NCBI RefSeq assembly: GCF_021183825.1
Contig: NZ_CP089211.1
Span: 124,001 to 188,000, forward strand
Source: Sinomicrobium kalidii
GTDB taxonomy: Bacteria > Bacteroidota > Bacteroidia > Flavobacteriales > Flavobacteriaceae
Reading direction: 5' to 3'
Length of the DNA: 64,000 nucleotides
Each line of letters opens with the position of its first letter. Position 1 is the stretch's first letter. The translations under genes and the position numbers were made by a program. This document shows positions 39,978 through 50,451 of this stretch, in pieces. Below the pieces are notes generated by a model. That model searched no databases and was not told the DNA's origin. It saw nothing but the letters and a program-made list of their open reading frames with translations.

Positions 39978-42900
39978 GTTGTGGATTGCTTTCAGAATTG
40001 TACTTTTACCTAGGATTCACAGGCAACGTTATTGCTGACGGTAAAGGATATTTGTTGTGAATTGCTTTCAGAATTGTACTTTTACCTAGGATTCACAGGG
40101 TTCCTTCTAATGTGGCGACTACTTAATGGGTTGTGAATTGCTTTCAGAATTGTACTTTTACCTAGGATTCACAGGCATTGTTTTCCATATCACTTAAATT
40201 TTTCGGTTGTGAATTGCTTTCAGAATTGTACTTTTACCTAGGATTCACAGGTAGGAATATGCAGTCTATATCTTTTGCTATGTTGTGAATTGCTTTCAGA
40301 ATTGTACTTTTACCTAGGATTCACAGGTGGTAAATACTTTGAGGCACACAGGCTTGCGTTGTGAATTGCTTTCAGAATTGTACTTTTACCTAGGATTCAC
40401 AGGTGTCTCTTCAATTAAAGATAGTCGATTGTAGTTGTGAATTGCTTTCAGAATTGTACTTTTACCTAGGATTCACAGGGTCTCCCGCTATATCTATACC
40501 TAAATACCTGTTGTGAATTGCTTTCAGAATTGTACTTTTACCTAGGATTCACAGGGCAATAGACATTCAACCGATTTTAGACGAGGTTGTGAATTGCTTT
40601 CAGAATTGTACTTTTACCTAGGATTCACAGGTATCTCCGTTCATAGACTTTCTGCCTTTGGGTTGTGAATTGCTTTCAGAATTGTACTTTTACCTAGGAT
40701 TCACAGGAAACTCAACATATGGAGAATATAATGCATGTTGTGAATTGCTTTCAGAATTGTACTTTTACCTAGGATTCACAGGTTAGCTCTTTAACCACAT
40801 CGATCAAAAGTCGTTGTGAATTGCTTTCAGAATTGTACTTTTACCTAGGATTCACAGGACCGACCGTTGAAAGTGTCAAATCCAACCTGTTGTGAATTGC
40901 TTTCAGAATTGTACTTTTACCTAGGATTCACAGGACGTAGCTTTTATTATATCTCGTTCTGTTGTTGTGAATTGCTTTCAGAATTGTACTTTTACCTAGG
41001 ATTCACAGGGCAAACTAAACCCTAAGAACCCTCAAGCATGTTGTGAATTGCTTTCAGAATTGTACTTTTACCTAGGATTCACAGGATTCTTAGGTGATGC
41101 TTTCACGGAAAATAAGTTGTGAATTGCTTTCAGAATTGTACTTTTACCTAGGATTCACAGGTTACGTACCCTGTTTAGCATCAACGTCCTGTTGTGAATT
41201 GCTTTCAGAATTGTACTTTTACCTAGGATTCACAGGTTAAACCCGTCGGCCTGTCTGTTCGATTGCGTTGTGAATTGCTTTCAGAATTGTACTTTTACCT
41301 AGGATTCACAGGTATCCGGTCGTTGTAATCGTATCGACAGGGGTTGTGAATTGCTTTCAGAATTGTACTTTTACCTAGGATTCACAGGATTTCTTCTTTG
41401 AGGTCGAGGGCGAGTGTGGTTGTGAATTGCTTTCAGAATTGTACTTTTACCTAGGATTCACAGGTATCCGCGTATTATGGGTATTGGTTAGGTAGTTGTG
41501 AATTGCTTTCAGAATTGTACTTTTACCTAGGATTCACAGGCTACCCCCAAAACAAATAAGGCGGTATTTGTTGTGAATTGCTTTCAGAATTGTACTTTTA
41601 CCTAGGATTCACAGGAAACATAAAGTAAAGATCATGTGCAACTGCGTTGTGAATTGCTTTCAGAATTGTACTTTTACCTAGGATTCACAGGGACATTCAG
41701 TATTCCGGTGTCAGTGATATTGTTGTGAATTGCTTTCAGAATTGTACTTTTACCTAGGATTCACAGGATCCGGCCGTGTTGGTCACTATCAGTCTTTGTT
41801 GTGAATTGCTTTCAGAATTGTACTTTTACCTAGGATTCACAGGTATACGTGAAAGGACAACCATTTTTATTTAGTTGTGAATTGCTTTCAGAATTGTACT
41901 TTTACCTAGGATTCACAGGATTGGGATGTTCAGTGATAAGAACAGTACAGTTGTGAATTGCTTTCAGAATTGTACTTTTACCTAGGATTCACAGGACGTA
42001 GCTTTTATTATATCTCGTTCTGTTGTTGTGAATTGCTTTCAGAATTGTACTTTTACCTAGGATTCACAGGGCAAACTAAACCCTAAGAACCCTCAAGCAT
42101 GTTGTGAATTGCTTTCAGAATTGTACTTTTACCTAGGATTCACAGGATTCTTAGGTGATGCTTTCACGGAAAATAAGTTGTGAATTGCTTTCAGAATTGT
42201 ACTTTTACCTAGGATTCACAGGTTACGATACCCTGTTTAGCATCAACGTCCTGTTGTGAATTGCTTTCAGAATTGTACTTTTACCTAGGATTCACAGGTT
42301 AAACCCGTCGGCCTGTCTGTTCGATTGCGTTGTGAATTGCTTTCAGAATTGTACTTTTACCTAGGATTCACAGGTATCCGGTCGTTGTAATCGTATCGAC
42401 AGGGGTTGTGAATTGCTTTCAGAATTGTACTTTTACCTAGGATTCACAGGATTTCTTCTTTGAGGTCGAGGGCGAGTGTGGTTGTGAATTGCTTTCAGAA
42501 TTGTACTTTTACCTAGGATTCACAGGTATCCGCGTATTATGGGTATTGGTTAGGTAGTTGTGAATTGCTTTCAGAATTGTACTTTTACCTAGGATTCACA
42601 GGCTACCCCCAAAACAAATAAGGCGGTATTTGTTGTGAATTGCTTTCAGAATTGTACTTTTACCTAGGATTCACAGGAAACATAAAGTAAAGATCATGTG
42701 CAACTGCGTTGTGAATTGCTTTCAGAATTGTACTTTTACCTAGGATTCACAGGGACATTCAGTATTCCGGTGTCAGTGATATTGTTGTGAATTGCTTTCA
42801 GAATTGTACTTTTACCTAGGATTCACAGGAGTTCATCGACGGTTTTGAATATGAGTTCCGTTGTGAATTGCTTTCAGAATTGTACTTTTACCTAGGATTC

Positions 42901-43209
42901 ACAGGGATAGTTTCATTTCCCAACATCCCAATATCGTTGTGAATTGCTTTCAGAATTGTACTTTTACCTAGGATTCACAGGCATCCCCGTAGACCGCGGC
43001 ACCCACCTCGGGTTGTGAATTGCTTTCAGAATTGTACTTTTACCTAGGATTCACAGGAATCGAATCCGTGAGTTCGATAAAGAAATGGTTGTGAATTGCT
43101 TTCAGAATTGTACTTTTACCTAGGATTCACAGGAGTCATAACCGCGGAGCAAAAGGCCGCTCCGTTGTGAATTGCTTTCAGAATTGTACTTTTACCTAGG
43201 ATTCACAGG
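39978..43209 (+). CRISPR. Type II-C CRISPR array, 43 repeats and 42 spacers
   Basis: The 46-nt repeat begins GTTGTGAATTGCTTTCAGAA and ends ACCTAGGATTCACAGG. Spacers are 30 nt, except six of 29 nt. Only the first repeat (39978-40023) differs, with G for A at position 7, which marks the old end; II-C arrays often carry the degenerate repeat at the transcription start. Each repeat holds TTG (2-4) and TACTTTTA (24-31) 19 bp apart, a near-match to a Bacteroidota promoter, so each crRNA may have its own start. The anti-repeats of both tracrRNAs pair with the + strand, fixing crRNA direction as +. Spacers 13-23 are present again as 27-37. Confidence 0.98.
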
Positions 43210-43279
43210 ATACTTGTTGTAAAAAACTGGTATCCTGTTTTTTATGTGCAATATCAGAAATAAAAAAAGAAGGTGTTTT

Positions 43280-43639
<360 letters not shown>

Positions 43640-43646
43640 TTATTTT

Positions 43647-44564
43647 CTATGCAGAGTTTAATGTATCATGTTCGTATCGGGGATACAACAATCTGCGGCT
43701 TATGCCCATAAAACATTCGTAAAGGGAATTGGTGGTACGGCTCATGGCCACCATCAGGGGGCTTTTCTTCTCTTCTATGATTACATCCATGGCCGGAATG
43801 GTGAGCAATAATGTTTTTTTGTCTTTCGTTAGTTCCGTATAATCACCACTGTCGGTTATCTCGCGTACCAGGCCGTCCACGTATACGCGATAGGGCTCCA
43901 TGATATCATCGGCCAGGCAGAAAGCATTGTATTTATTGCTGTGGAAAATACCAACGGAAGGCAGCATACCGCTACTTACCAATGCCCTGGCAGCTATAGC
44001 CCTTAAAATAGCATAGCCGTAATTGAGCAGGTTATTGGGCGGTATACCTTTCTGATTACGGCTAAACCCTTTAATATCGTTAAAAAGCCGCTGAAAATAA
44101 TAGGCTGCTGCAATGGCTTCGTGGTTTTCGGCATCCCCGCTTCTTACTTCAGTGGCCCAGCGCTTCAGTTTTTTAGCATTATGTCCGTAACCCGTCAGAT
44201 GGGCCGCCTGGTTACCGATCTTTGCCGTTACGGTCTGTTGCCAGAGGTTTTTCTTTAACGGCAGGCTGGCATTCAGCTGGTAACGGATACGTTCCGTTTG
44301 TTCGCTATGGCCTACCAATGGCTGTAAAAAGGAACACGGCAGGTGCTGTTTGTCACAGGTGATCACTGCAGTTTTATTTTGTACCAATTTCATAAGCAAA
44401 CCGGTAGTAACCGTGATCTGTGGATTTTCCAATACGACATAGCCCAAATCTTCAACTGGGATGGTTTTCTCTTCCTTTTCCGCTTCGGGGAAATTTACGA
44501 CCAACTGTTCGTTTTTGGTGCTCAGATAGGCCGGATTCCCAAAAAACAGGGTTCTTTTTATCAT
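43647..44564 (-). CDS. cas1: CRISPR-associated integrase Cas1
   Basis: 305 residues, II-C type. It opens MIKRTLFFGNPAYLSTKNEQ. Metal ligands are the Glu in NHEAIAAAYYF (about 149), the His in GIFHSNKYNAF (about 206), and the Asp/Glu of CLADDIMEPYR (about 221). All are present, so spacer acquisition should be possible. The gene lies between cas2 and a broken zinc-finger gene. Confidence 0.97.
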   Translation of the reverse strand: MIKRTLFFGNPAYLSTKNEQLVVNFPEAEKEEKTIPVEDLGYVVLENPQITVTTGLLMKLVQNKTAVITCDKQHLPCSFLQPLVGHSEQTERIRYQLNASLPLKKNLWQQTVTAKIGNQAAHLTGYGHNAKKLKRWATEVRSGDAENHEAIAAAYYFQRLFNDIKGFSRNQKGIPPNNLLNYGYAILRAIAARALVSSGMLPSVGIFHSNKYNAFCLADDIMEPYRVYVDGLVREITDSGDYTELTKDKKTLLLTIPAMDVIIEEKKSPLMVAMSRTTNSLYECFMGISRRLLYPRYEHDTLNSA

Positions 44565-44595
44565 TGGCTGGTAATTAATTGAACAATAAGCTAAA

Positions 44596-44978
44596 TCATC
44601 AAATTATTTTCAAAGTTCCCTCCCCTTTCGTATCAATAGTACCGCCTTCATACCCGCAAACGCTTATCCTGGGAGAATTAACTACAGGCAAGGCGTCTTT
44701 GCCTTTGCGGCTCATCGGGGCCTCTCCTTTGACTTGTTCCATCATATCTTCGTATTCCTTTACCCTGTCGTGATCGAGCATCTCCCGGACCTCAAAAAAT
44801 CCCACATCCCTCCGCTCTGCTCTCTTTTTACGGGATCAGGCTCTGCCTTTAGCAAAAATGACCTGCCCGATTTATTCCAGATCATCTGTTCTTCCAGGTA
44901 TTTTTTAGATGCCTGTTGATCCCCGCTTTGGCATAGTGTTTTTTGCAGAACAGGCATTCGCCTATTGATTTTGTTTTT
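44596..44978 (-). pseudogene. Remnant of a pRiA4b ORF-3-like zinc-finger protein gene
   Basis: Pieces of one protein lie in different frames, in order along the - strand: ECLFCKKHYAKAGINRHLKN (zinc-finger-like, near 44975-44910), then EEQMIWNKSGRSFLLKAEPD in a second frame, then EVREMLDHDRVKEYEDMMEQ and LPVVNSPRISVCGYEGG in a frame ending at 44599. The N-terminal finger, SFLLK strand and late NSPR-x-x-VCGYEG motif occur in this order in Bacteroidota plasmid pRiA4b ORF-3 family proteins, but the middle is missing. It breaks the cas9-cas1 operon. Confidence 0.5.
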
Positions 44979-45018
44979 TGGAAAAATTAAAAAGCCTTAT
45001 AAAAAGAAACTCTTTTGA

Positions 45019-48000
45019 TTATGTCTTTACTTTTGAAATATTCCCTAATCTATCTACTTTGAGTTTGACGCAGGTTTCTTTAATCATTGTACCTGAGTCT
45101 TCTCTTGTCAATTTTCCTTTTGAATTTACTACGTATTCTACTTTTCCATCCCAAGCTCTTGCTGATTTATTCCCTGAACCCAATTCTTCATTATCAATAA
45201 TGGATGAAGAAACCCTATGGGGTACGAACAAACATTTTCCCTGTGTAGTATCTGTCATTTTATAGATACTACTCGAAATGTGTTTCCGATTATTCCAATC
45301 AATCGCTTTTTCAACTTCTATTCCAGATTCAATTTTTTCCCTTTCCTCATTTGTAGGCATATAAACCAAATCGCCCGGAGATAAAATAATCTTATCAAAT
45401 CCTTCTTTACCTTCAGCAACAGGTTTACCATTTACTACTTTTTCAATGGCCTTGTGAGTAGCAATTGACCTAAAATCGGAACGTTTTTTGGTTTGTTGAT
45501 TTTCGTACATTACAAAATAAACGTTGCTGCCTTTGTCAGTTTCATAAAATCCTCCATTAAACATATCTTCAATGTCAACAGTTCCGTCTAAACGAGTAAC
45601 AGACCTAATTTCCTTTCCAATCTTAGGATTTTCAATTGCTTTTTTGTTTAGCTTTTCAATACCCTCTGTATTAAATGCTTCTTTTGCATTATTGTCGTAT
45701 TCAAGAATGTGTTCAAGAAATAGTTTGTTAAAAGCACTTTGATACTTCATTTCAGAGATTTCAAGACCTGCCTTTTTTATGATGTTCTGTTTTTCATTAG
45801 GCAAAGAATCAAAGTATTCTTTATTTATAAAAGTAAAGTAGGGAAAATCATTTTTCATTTTTTCTACAGTCAATTTCTCTGCATACTCCTTTTTAGTTAA
45901 AGCCATTCGCTTAGTTTTGTATGAAACAAAATGTGCTACTTTAATTTTTTCATATCCTATCCCATTAAGTTTATAAACGATTTTGTATTGAACTTTCCCA
46001 TTTTTATTGATTTTATCAGTAGTAACTTTTACACTGTTCCTTTTCAAAAAGTTTTTCATCTCTTTTAATAGTTCTTCTTGCTCATCTATTGCAAAATTTG
46101 ACTTACTTACAATATTATCAATAATCTGTCGTGCTTGTTTATCATATATATAAGAAGCTGTCTTTCTTTTTTCTTTATCAGAATTGACAAGTTTCTTTTT
46201 AATATGTATTTTGAAAGCATCTAAAACACCAACTTCTTTTACTTCTTTCAACCATACCACACCCAAAGGCTCCTTAAACATAGATTTCCGAACAGCCATC
46301 CATTTTTTGTTTGATTTTTGCTCTTTGAATTCTTTCTTGAGCTTATCGTTTACCATTTTATAGTAAGCCGTTCTGTTTTTAGGCTTGGAAATAATTTTGT
46401 TATTGGTCTTAAAGCTTACTATCAGTTTTTCCAATTCGTCTTTGACATCTTTCGTGAAGTTTTTCCAAGGTTGTTTAAAGTCCCTAATTTTGCCTTTTAC
46501 TAATGATTGTTTAATTTTTTTAATTTCTTCATCAGTATCAGCAGCACTGAGCGTGTTCAAGTAGCGTATATGTTCTCGTGTGGTTGCCGCAACAATCAAG
46601 GCATCTAAAGCGTGATGACGGTGGTCTATACGCTTGATGTTTAAACTTTGATTTTCTTTTACATTAAAATGATAAACAGGATTGCCGCGTTCATCATTTT
46701 CTTTAACAATATATGTATTACCAGTAATTTCTTCTAAACGCTTAAAACGTGGTTTGACAATTTCTTTCCAAACACTATTTAATCCCCAGTTGTTTTTGAG
46801 TTCAGACGTTATTGCTCCACCTGTAAATAAAATTCCGTTTTCACTTTTGGCAACAGGAGCAAGCAATTCAGATAGTTTTCGTCCTATATATCGCGTATCG
46901 TTTAATTGTCGCTCTACAAAATCGTCAGGAACTTCTGTAGCCAATAGGTTTTTGAGTTTTGCTTTTTGGTGTTTAAAGGTTTCCTTGCAATTGGATTCGT
47001 ATTCATTTTCGCCTAAGATGAAATACTTTTTCCCATTTATTTCATATTCTTTACCGTCCTTTCCTCCAAATCGAGCAATAAAATTTCTCGCAAGCATACT
47101 ACCTTTATATGGTTCAGGATTTATTGCTGCTTCTGAAATAACCAAGTTGTTAAAACTGTCATTCTTCATTTTTGCACGTGGTATAACGTGTTCAATTTCA
47201 TACTGCGTTTTGTTAAATAATTTACTTAACGGAATTATTTTCCCTGTATAAGGCGAACGGCTGTTTTGGCTTAACCAAAGAGCATATTTTTTTATTTCTT
47301 GGTTGGTGGGTATTTTCTCTTCTTTTACTTTTTTTATCCACTCTGATTCAGATTTATTGGATAAACTTCTCCAAATTCTAAATTTGTTAATATCGACAGG
47401 GCTTTCGGGATTTGGCTTTACTTCAAATGTTGCTTTTTCTTTTATTTCCGTATCAACATATTGCTCAAAACCATCATTCATCAGTTCATAAAGCATTTTT
47501 TTGATTCGTTGTTTTTCACTAAAATTATTTTTATTATTTTCTGAAATTTGTTTTCTTCTATCAGCATTATTTTTTAGGTTTCGACCTAATTCTATATGTA
47601 TTTCGTCTATTTCGCCATATTGTTTCCAAACATCACGTACCAAGAACATTGTTTCCCTTACCACTTGTTCTACAATTGGGTTTCGTAAACTGTTATTTGG
47701 TATCTCCTTTTGAATGTATTTGGCAAATTCTTCAATATCGTTAATTTTGATTTTATCTTTTTCAGAATGTTTGTCATAAATCAAATAGCCTGCTTGGTAA
47801 GTACTCAATCCTTTCGTTAAATCACTTTTGTTAATAAAACTTTTCAGCACTTGCTTTTGAACGTCATCATCTGCTACTTCATTCAGGTGCTTAATGTTGT
47901 TGTTAATACTGTTCAAACGTTCTTTAATTTGTGTTGCCCTAGGATTGATACTTTTCAAGCATTTCAAATACTCTTCAATTTCTTTTTTGATTTTCTTTTT

Positions 48001-50088
48001 AGTAGTATTCTTTAATTGGTTTTCCGTTTCAGCAACGAGTTCTTCAATCGGAGTCCAATATTTTCCACAACGCATTACAGACAATAGTTTTTTAATGGCA
48101 CAAGCAGAATAAGAGCCATATTCTTTTTTTAGTTCAGGAAGTTTGGAAATGGCTAAAGCAACTCTTTCCTGCACCTTGAATACGTTCCATTTTTCAGTTT
48201 TAATCCATTGGCTATTTTCACCATCTTCATTTCCTTTTTTCCAACCTAATGCACTCATTATTCCTTTCTCAGATTTCTTTTCATCTGAAGAACTAATGGA
48301 ATAATCAATATGCCATAGTTTCATCAGCTTTTCTTTGTCTTCTAAAATACTTTCATCATCACATTCCGCTTTCTTGAAAACGGAACGGTAACGAGTTAAT
48401 ATTTCGTTACCTTTTAAAGCATCACGATTGGCAAAAAGGTTTATTCTATGCGAGTGCTCTCCATCTTTTTTGCCCGAGATTACAATGTCATTTTCAGGCT
48501 TATTTTCTTTAATCAGATTTAGTATATCTTTTTCTGAAATTGAAGCTTTGGAATTAAATAAATCAAATAGCTTTTCCTTAACCGTATCATCTATGTATGA
48601 TGAAGTAAATTCTTTATCTATCTTGGTTTTCCCGTCAACTCTGTATTCTCTTTTGAAGAACCTAATATTGTGTATATCTTGCCATATCCTGAACTCCTGG
48701 AATAAAGGCGAAGAACGGGGAATACATTTTAATCCGTAGGTTTCACCATCAATTCCTTTGCGTTTTTCATAACGACATTCGCTTATCGAGTTTTTCTGTG
48801 ATTTTAATTCACGTTGGTAGTAAATAATATCGTTACTGATAATGTGTAGCAAATCATTGTTTTGAAATTCAGCGAGTTTTGGCATGCAATTTTTAGCCTG
48901 GGTAGGATAAAGGATTTCGGCCAATTTGGTTAAGGTTGCTTTGTCCGAATTAAGTTCTGCCAGTTCAGAGTTTAGCTCACATTGCTTATTCCAAATAGCT
49001 TCCAATTCTTTCTCATAACGCCACCTGTAAACTGGGAATTGGCGGGCTTTGTAATTTCGTTTTGCTAAATATGCTTCTTTTATTTGTTCATAAAAATATT
49101 CACCCGGATGTTGATTTTTTTCTTGTATTTTTTCACTTAAAGCCGTTGTACATAATCCCCAATCACTTTCTTTGGGCATTTGCGGTTTGTTTTGAGTGTG
49201 CTTTCCATTTTTGTCAATCTTTTGGGTAACTAAAAATGTAAATTCTTTACCAACCCATTCCGGTTCTTTTTTCCTAGTTTCTTCCCAAGTTTCCATTCTT
49301 GGGTCTTCTGCTTCTATGAAATAAACATTTGAGATATTTCCTTTCCTATCTTTCTTTTCTTCTTTAAAAGTTGCCGCTTTTATCTTGGTAATTGAAACAA
49401 ACTGCGTTTCTATGCCATCAGAATAATCCTCATTGTCTTTTCTTTTTATAAATTCTTTATAGGGTAAAACATTAGTTGTTTTTAAATCTTTTCGGCTGCT
49501 CTTAAAACCTCTACGCTGATTGAGCATATATATAATGCGCACCAATTCCGGAATTGTGATTTGTTCAGTCAGCGCTTTCTTTCTCAAAAAATAAACAATC
49601 CAGTCTTCGGGAACAATGCTTTTACCCTTTTTGCTTTTCTTTCCCTCAATACCAAATTCTTTTTCAAATTCTAATATTGTTTTTTCTGAAAAATTCAGCA
49701 CTTTACTAATATGATGGTTGCGCCTAAATTCATCATCATATTTTATTCTATCTTTATATTCTCTACTGTCATCAAGCTGAAAGTCTTCCGGCACCCATTT
49801 CAAAAATTTAAAAACTCTTAATAACCGTGTTCTACGAAGTTTATATCTATGTTTTAATCTGCGAGATCCACGCTTACTGCGTCTGAAAGCAGCTTTAGTC
49901 TCAGCTTGTGCACCGCTTTCAAACTTTTGTAAATAGTCTCCATCTGTTGGGATAATCCTACTTCCAATCCATTCAATTTCACCTTCATTTCCATAATTTT
50001 CAAATCCTTTTGGGATACTTATTAAACTTCCTCCAATTGAATTTGTACCAATATCTAAGCCTAAAACCTTTTTTCTTTTGTTTTCCAT
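45019..50088 (-). CDS. cas9: Cas9 endonuclease, type II-C, unusually large
   Basis: 1,689 residues from ATG 50088 (MENKRKKVLGLDIGTNSIGG); an in-frame ATG at 50121 lies inside tracrRNA copy 1 and is rejected. RuvC-I Asp12; Arg-rich bridge helix about 62-95 (FRRSKRGSRRLKHRYKLRR); RuvC-II Glu833 in IHIELGRNLK; HNH His967 in YEIEHVIPRAKM; RuvC-III His1159 and Asp1162 in HHALDALIVA. All catalytic residues look intact. The recognition lobe (about 96-820) and the part after RuvC-III (about 500 residues, with the PAM-interacting domain) are both long. Most II-C Cas9s are 1,000-1,500 residues. A+T-rich compared with flanking genes. No csn2 or cas4 is present. Confidence 0.97.
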   Translation of the reverse strand: MENKRKKVLGLDIGTNSIGGSLISIPKGFENYGNEGEIEWIGSRIIPTDGDYLQKFESGAQAETKAAFRRSKRGSRRLKHRYKLRRTRLLRVFKFLKWVPEDFQLDDSREYKDRIKYDDEFRRNHHISKVLNFSEKTILEFEKEFGIEGKKSKKGKSIVPEDWIVYFLRKKALTEQITIPELVRIIYMLNQRRGFKSSRKDLKTTNVLPYKEFIKRKDNEDYSDGIETQFVSITKIKAATFKEEKKDRKGNISNVYFIEAEDPRMETWEETRKKEPEWVGKEFTFLVTQKIDKNGKHTQNKPQMPKESDWGLCTTALSEKIQEKNQHPGEYFYEQIKEAYLAKRNYKARQFPVYRWRYEKELEAIWNKQCELNSELAELNSDKATLTKLAEILYPTQAKNCMPKLAEFQNNDLLHIISNDIIYYQRELKSQKNSISECRYEKRKGIDGETYGLKCIPRSSPLFQEFRIWQDIHNIRFFKREYRVDGKTKIDKEFTSSYIDDTVKEKLFDLFNSKASISEKDILNLIKENKPENDIVISGKKDGEHSHRINLFANRDALKGNEILTRYRSVFKKAECDDESILEDKEKLMKLWHIDYSISSSDEKKSEKGIMSALGWKKGNEDGENSQWIKTEKWNVFKVQERVALAISKLPELKKEYGSYSACAIKKLLSVMRCGKYWTPIEELVAETENQLKNTTKKKIKKEIEEYLKCLKSINPRATQIKERLNSINNNIKHLNEVADDDVQKQVLKSFINKSDLTKGLSTYQAGYLIYDKHSEKDKIKINDIEEFAKYIQKEIPNNSLRNPIVEQVVRETMFLVRDVWKQYGEIDEIHIELGRNLKNNADRRKQISENNKNNFSEKQRIKKMLYELMNDGFEQYVDTEIKEKATFEVKPNPESPVDINKFRIWRSLSNKSESEWIKKVKEEKIPTNQEIKKYALWLSQNSRSPYTGKIIPLSKLFNKTQYEIEHVIPRAKMKNDSFNNLVISEAAINPEPYKGSMLARNFIARFGGKDGKEYEINGKKYFILGENEYESNCKETFKHQKAKLKNLLATEVPDDFVERQLNDTRYIGRKLSELLAPVAKSENGILFTGGAITSELKNNWGLNSVWKEIVKPRFKRLEEITGNTYIVKENDERGNPVYHFNVKENQSLNIKRIDHRHHALDALIVAATTREHIRYLNTLSAADTDEEIKKIKQSLVKGKIRDFKQPWKNFTKDVKDELEKLIVSFKTNNKIISKPKNRTAYYKMVNDKLKKEFKEQKSNKKWMAVRKSMFKEPLGVVWLKEVKEVGVLDAFKIHIKKKLVNSDKEKRKTASYIYDKQARQIIDNIVSKSNFAIDEQEELLKEMKNFLKRNSVKVTTDKINKNGKVQYKIVYKLNGIGYEKIKVAHFVSYKTKRMALTKKEYAEKLTVEKMKNDFPYFTFINKEYFDSLPNEKQNIIKKAGLEISEMKYQSAFNKLFLEHILEYDNNAKEAFNTEGIEKLNKKAIENPKIGKEIRSVTRLDGTVDIEDMFNGGFYETDKGSNVYFVMYENQQTKKRSDFRSIATHKAIEKVVNGKPVAEGKEGFDKIILSPGDLVYMPTNEEREKIESGIEVEKAIDWNNRKHISSSIYKMTDTTQGKCLFVPHRVSSSIIDNEELGSGNKSARAWDGKVEYVVNSKGKLTREDSGTMIKETCVKLKVDRLGNISKVKT

Positions 50089-50105
50089 ATTCTTTCGTAT
50101 ATTTG
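50077..50105 (+). promoter_or_regulatory. Promoter of tracrRNA copy 1
   Basis: TTTG (50077-50080), 17 bp, then TATATTTG (50098-50105). It overlaps the cas9 start codon on the other strand, so tracrRNA and cas9 expression may interfere. Confidence 0.65.
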
Positions 50106-50111
50106 TGTTGA

Positions 50112-50191
50112 AGCAATTCACAATAAGGATTTATTCCGTAGTGAGGCTTGCCTCAATAAGTTTTTGCTCTTGTACTTAACAGGGGCTTTTT
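50112..50191 (+). ncRNA. tracrRNA candidate, copy 1
   Basis: Anti-repeat GAAGCAATTCACAA (50110-50123) pairs with the start of the CRISPR repeat. The nexus AAGGATTTATTCCG follows, then a GAGGC/GCCTC hairpin (50143-50154) and a terminator hairpin GCTCTTGT/ACAGGGGC (50166-50186, G-U pairs allowed) with TTTTT. About 80 nt. It begins 23 bases from the cas9 ATG, divergent. Confidence 0.75.
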
Positions 50192-50289
50192 ATTATATTA
50201 TTGCAGAAGAGATTATAAACCCTGCGTACTTCGTTGGTTTTTTTTGTTTTAGAAGCCATCTCAAAATCTAATCCTAAAATTCTTTTCAT
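50176..50289 (-). pseudogene. Possible relic of a second cas9 start
   Basis: A short - strand frame of 37 codons starts MKRILGLDFEMASKTKK. MKRILGLD is the usual first eight residues of Bacteroidota Cas9 (the RuvC-I Asp is residue 8), but the following GTNSIG is gone and the rest is not Cas9-like. It lies directly downstream, on the opposite strand, of tracrRNA copy 2, where a cas9 gene would be expected. Its stop overlaps the terminator of tracrRNA copy 1. The match is only eight residues, so chance is possible. Confidence 0.4.
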
Positions 50290-50437
50290 AATTAACGGTT
50301 AATATCGGTTAGTTAATAAGCTTTAAACATTGAAAAATCCGGAAAAATTCAGGGGGCTTTGATCTGGTTTTTAAAAATAATTAAAAAAAACTAATCCGTT
50401 TTACGGGAAACCTCACCTTCCGGTCTAAAATATTTTA

Positions 50438-50445
50438 TATATTTA
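50438..50445 (+). promoter_or_regulatory. -7 element of tracrRNA copy 2
   Basis: TATATTTA, one mismatch from TAnnTTTG; no clear -33 box, so weaker than the promoter of copy 1. Confidence 0.4.
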
Positions 50446-50451
50446 CTTCAC

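Noticed and set aside
39442..40038. Open frames on both strands through the 21-bp repeat field
   Set aside because: They are open because the period is a multiple of three; no frame has a convincing start or ribosome site, and one runs into the CRISPR array.
43210..43279. Leader with conserved integration motifs between array and cas2
   Set aside because: The 70-bp spacer is A+T-rich, but no known leader motif could be shown; kept only as a possibility in the cas2 entry.
50089..50121. Upstream cas9 start giving 1,700 residues
   Set aside because: The extra residues are encoded by the antisense of tracrRNA copy 1; MENKRKKVLGLDIG is the natural start.
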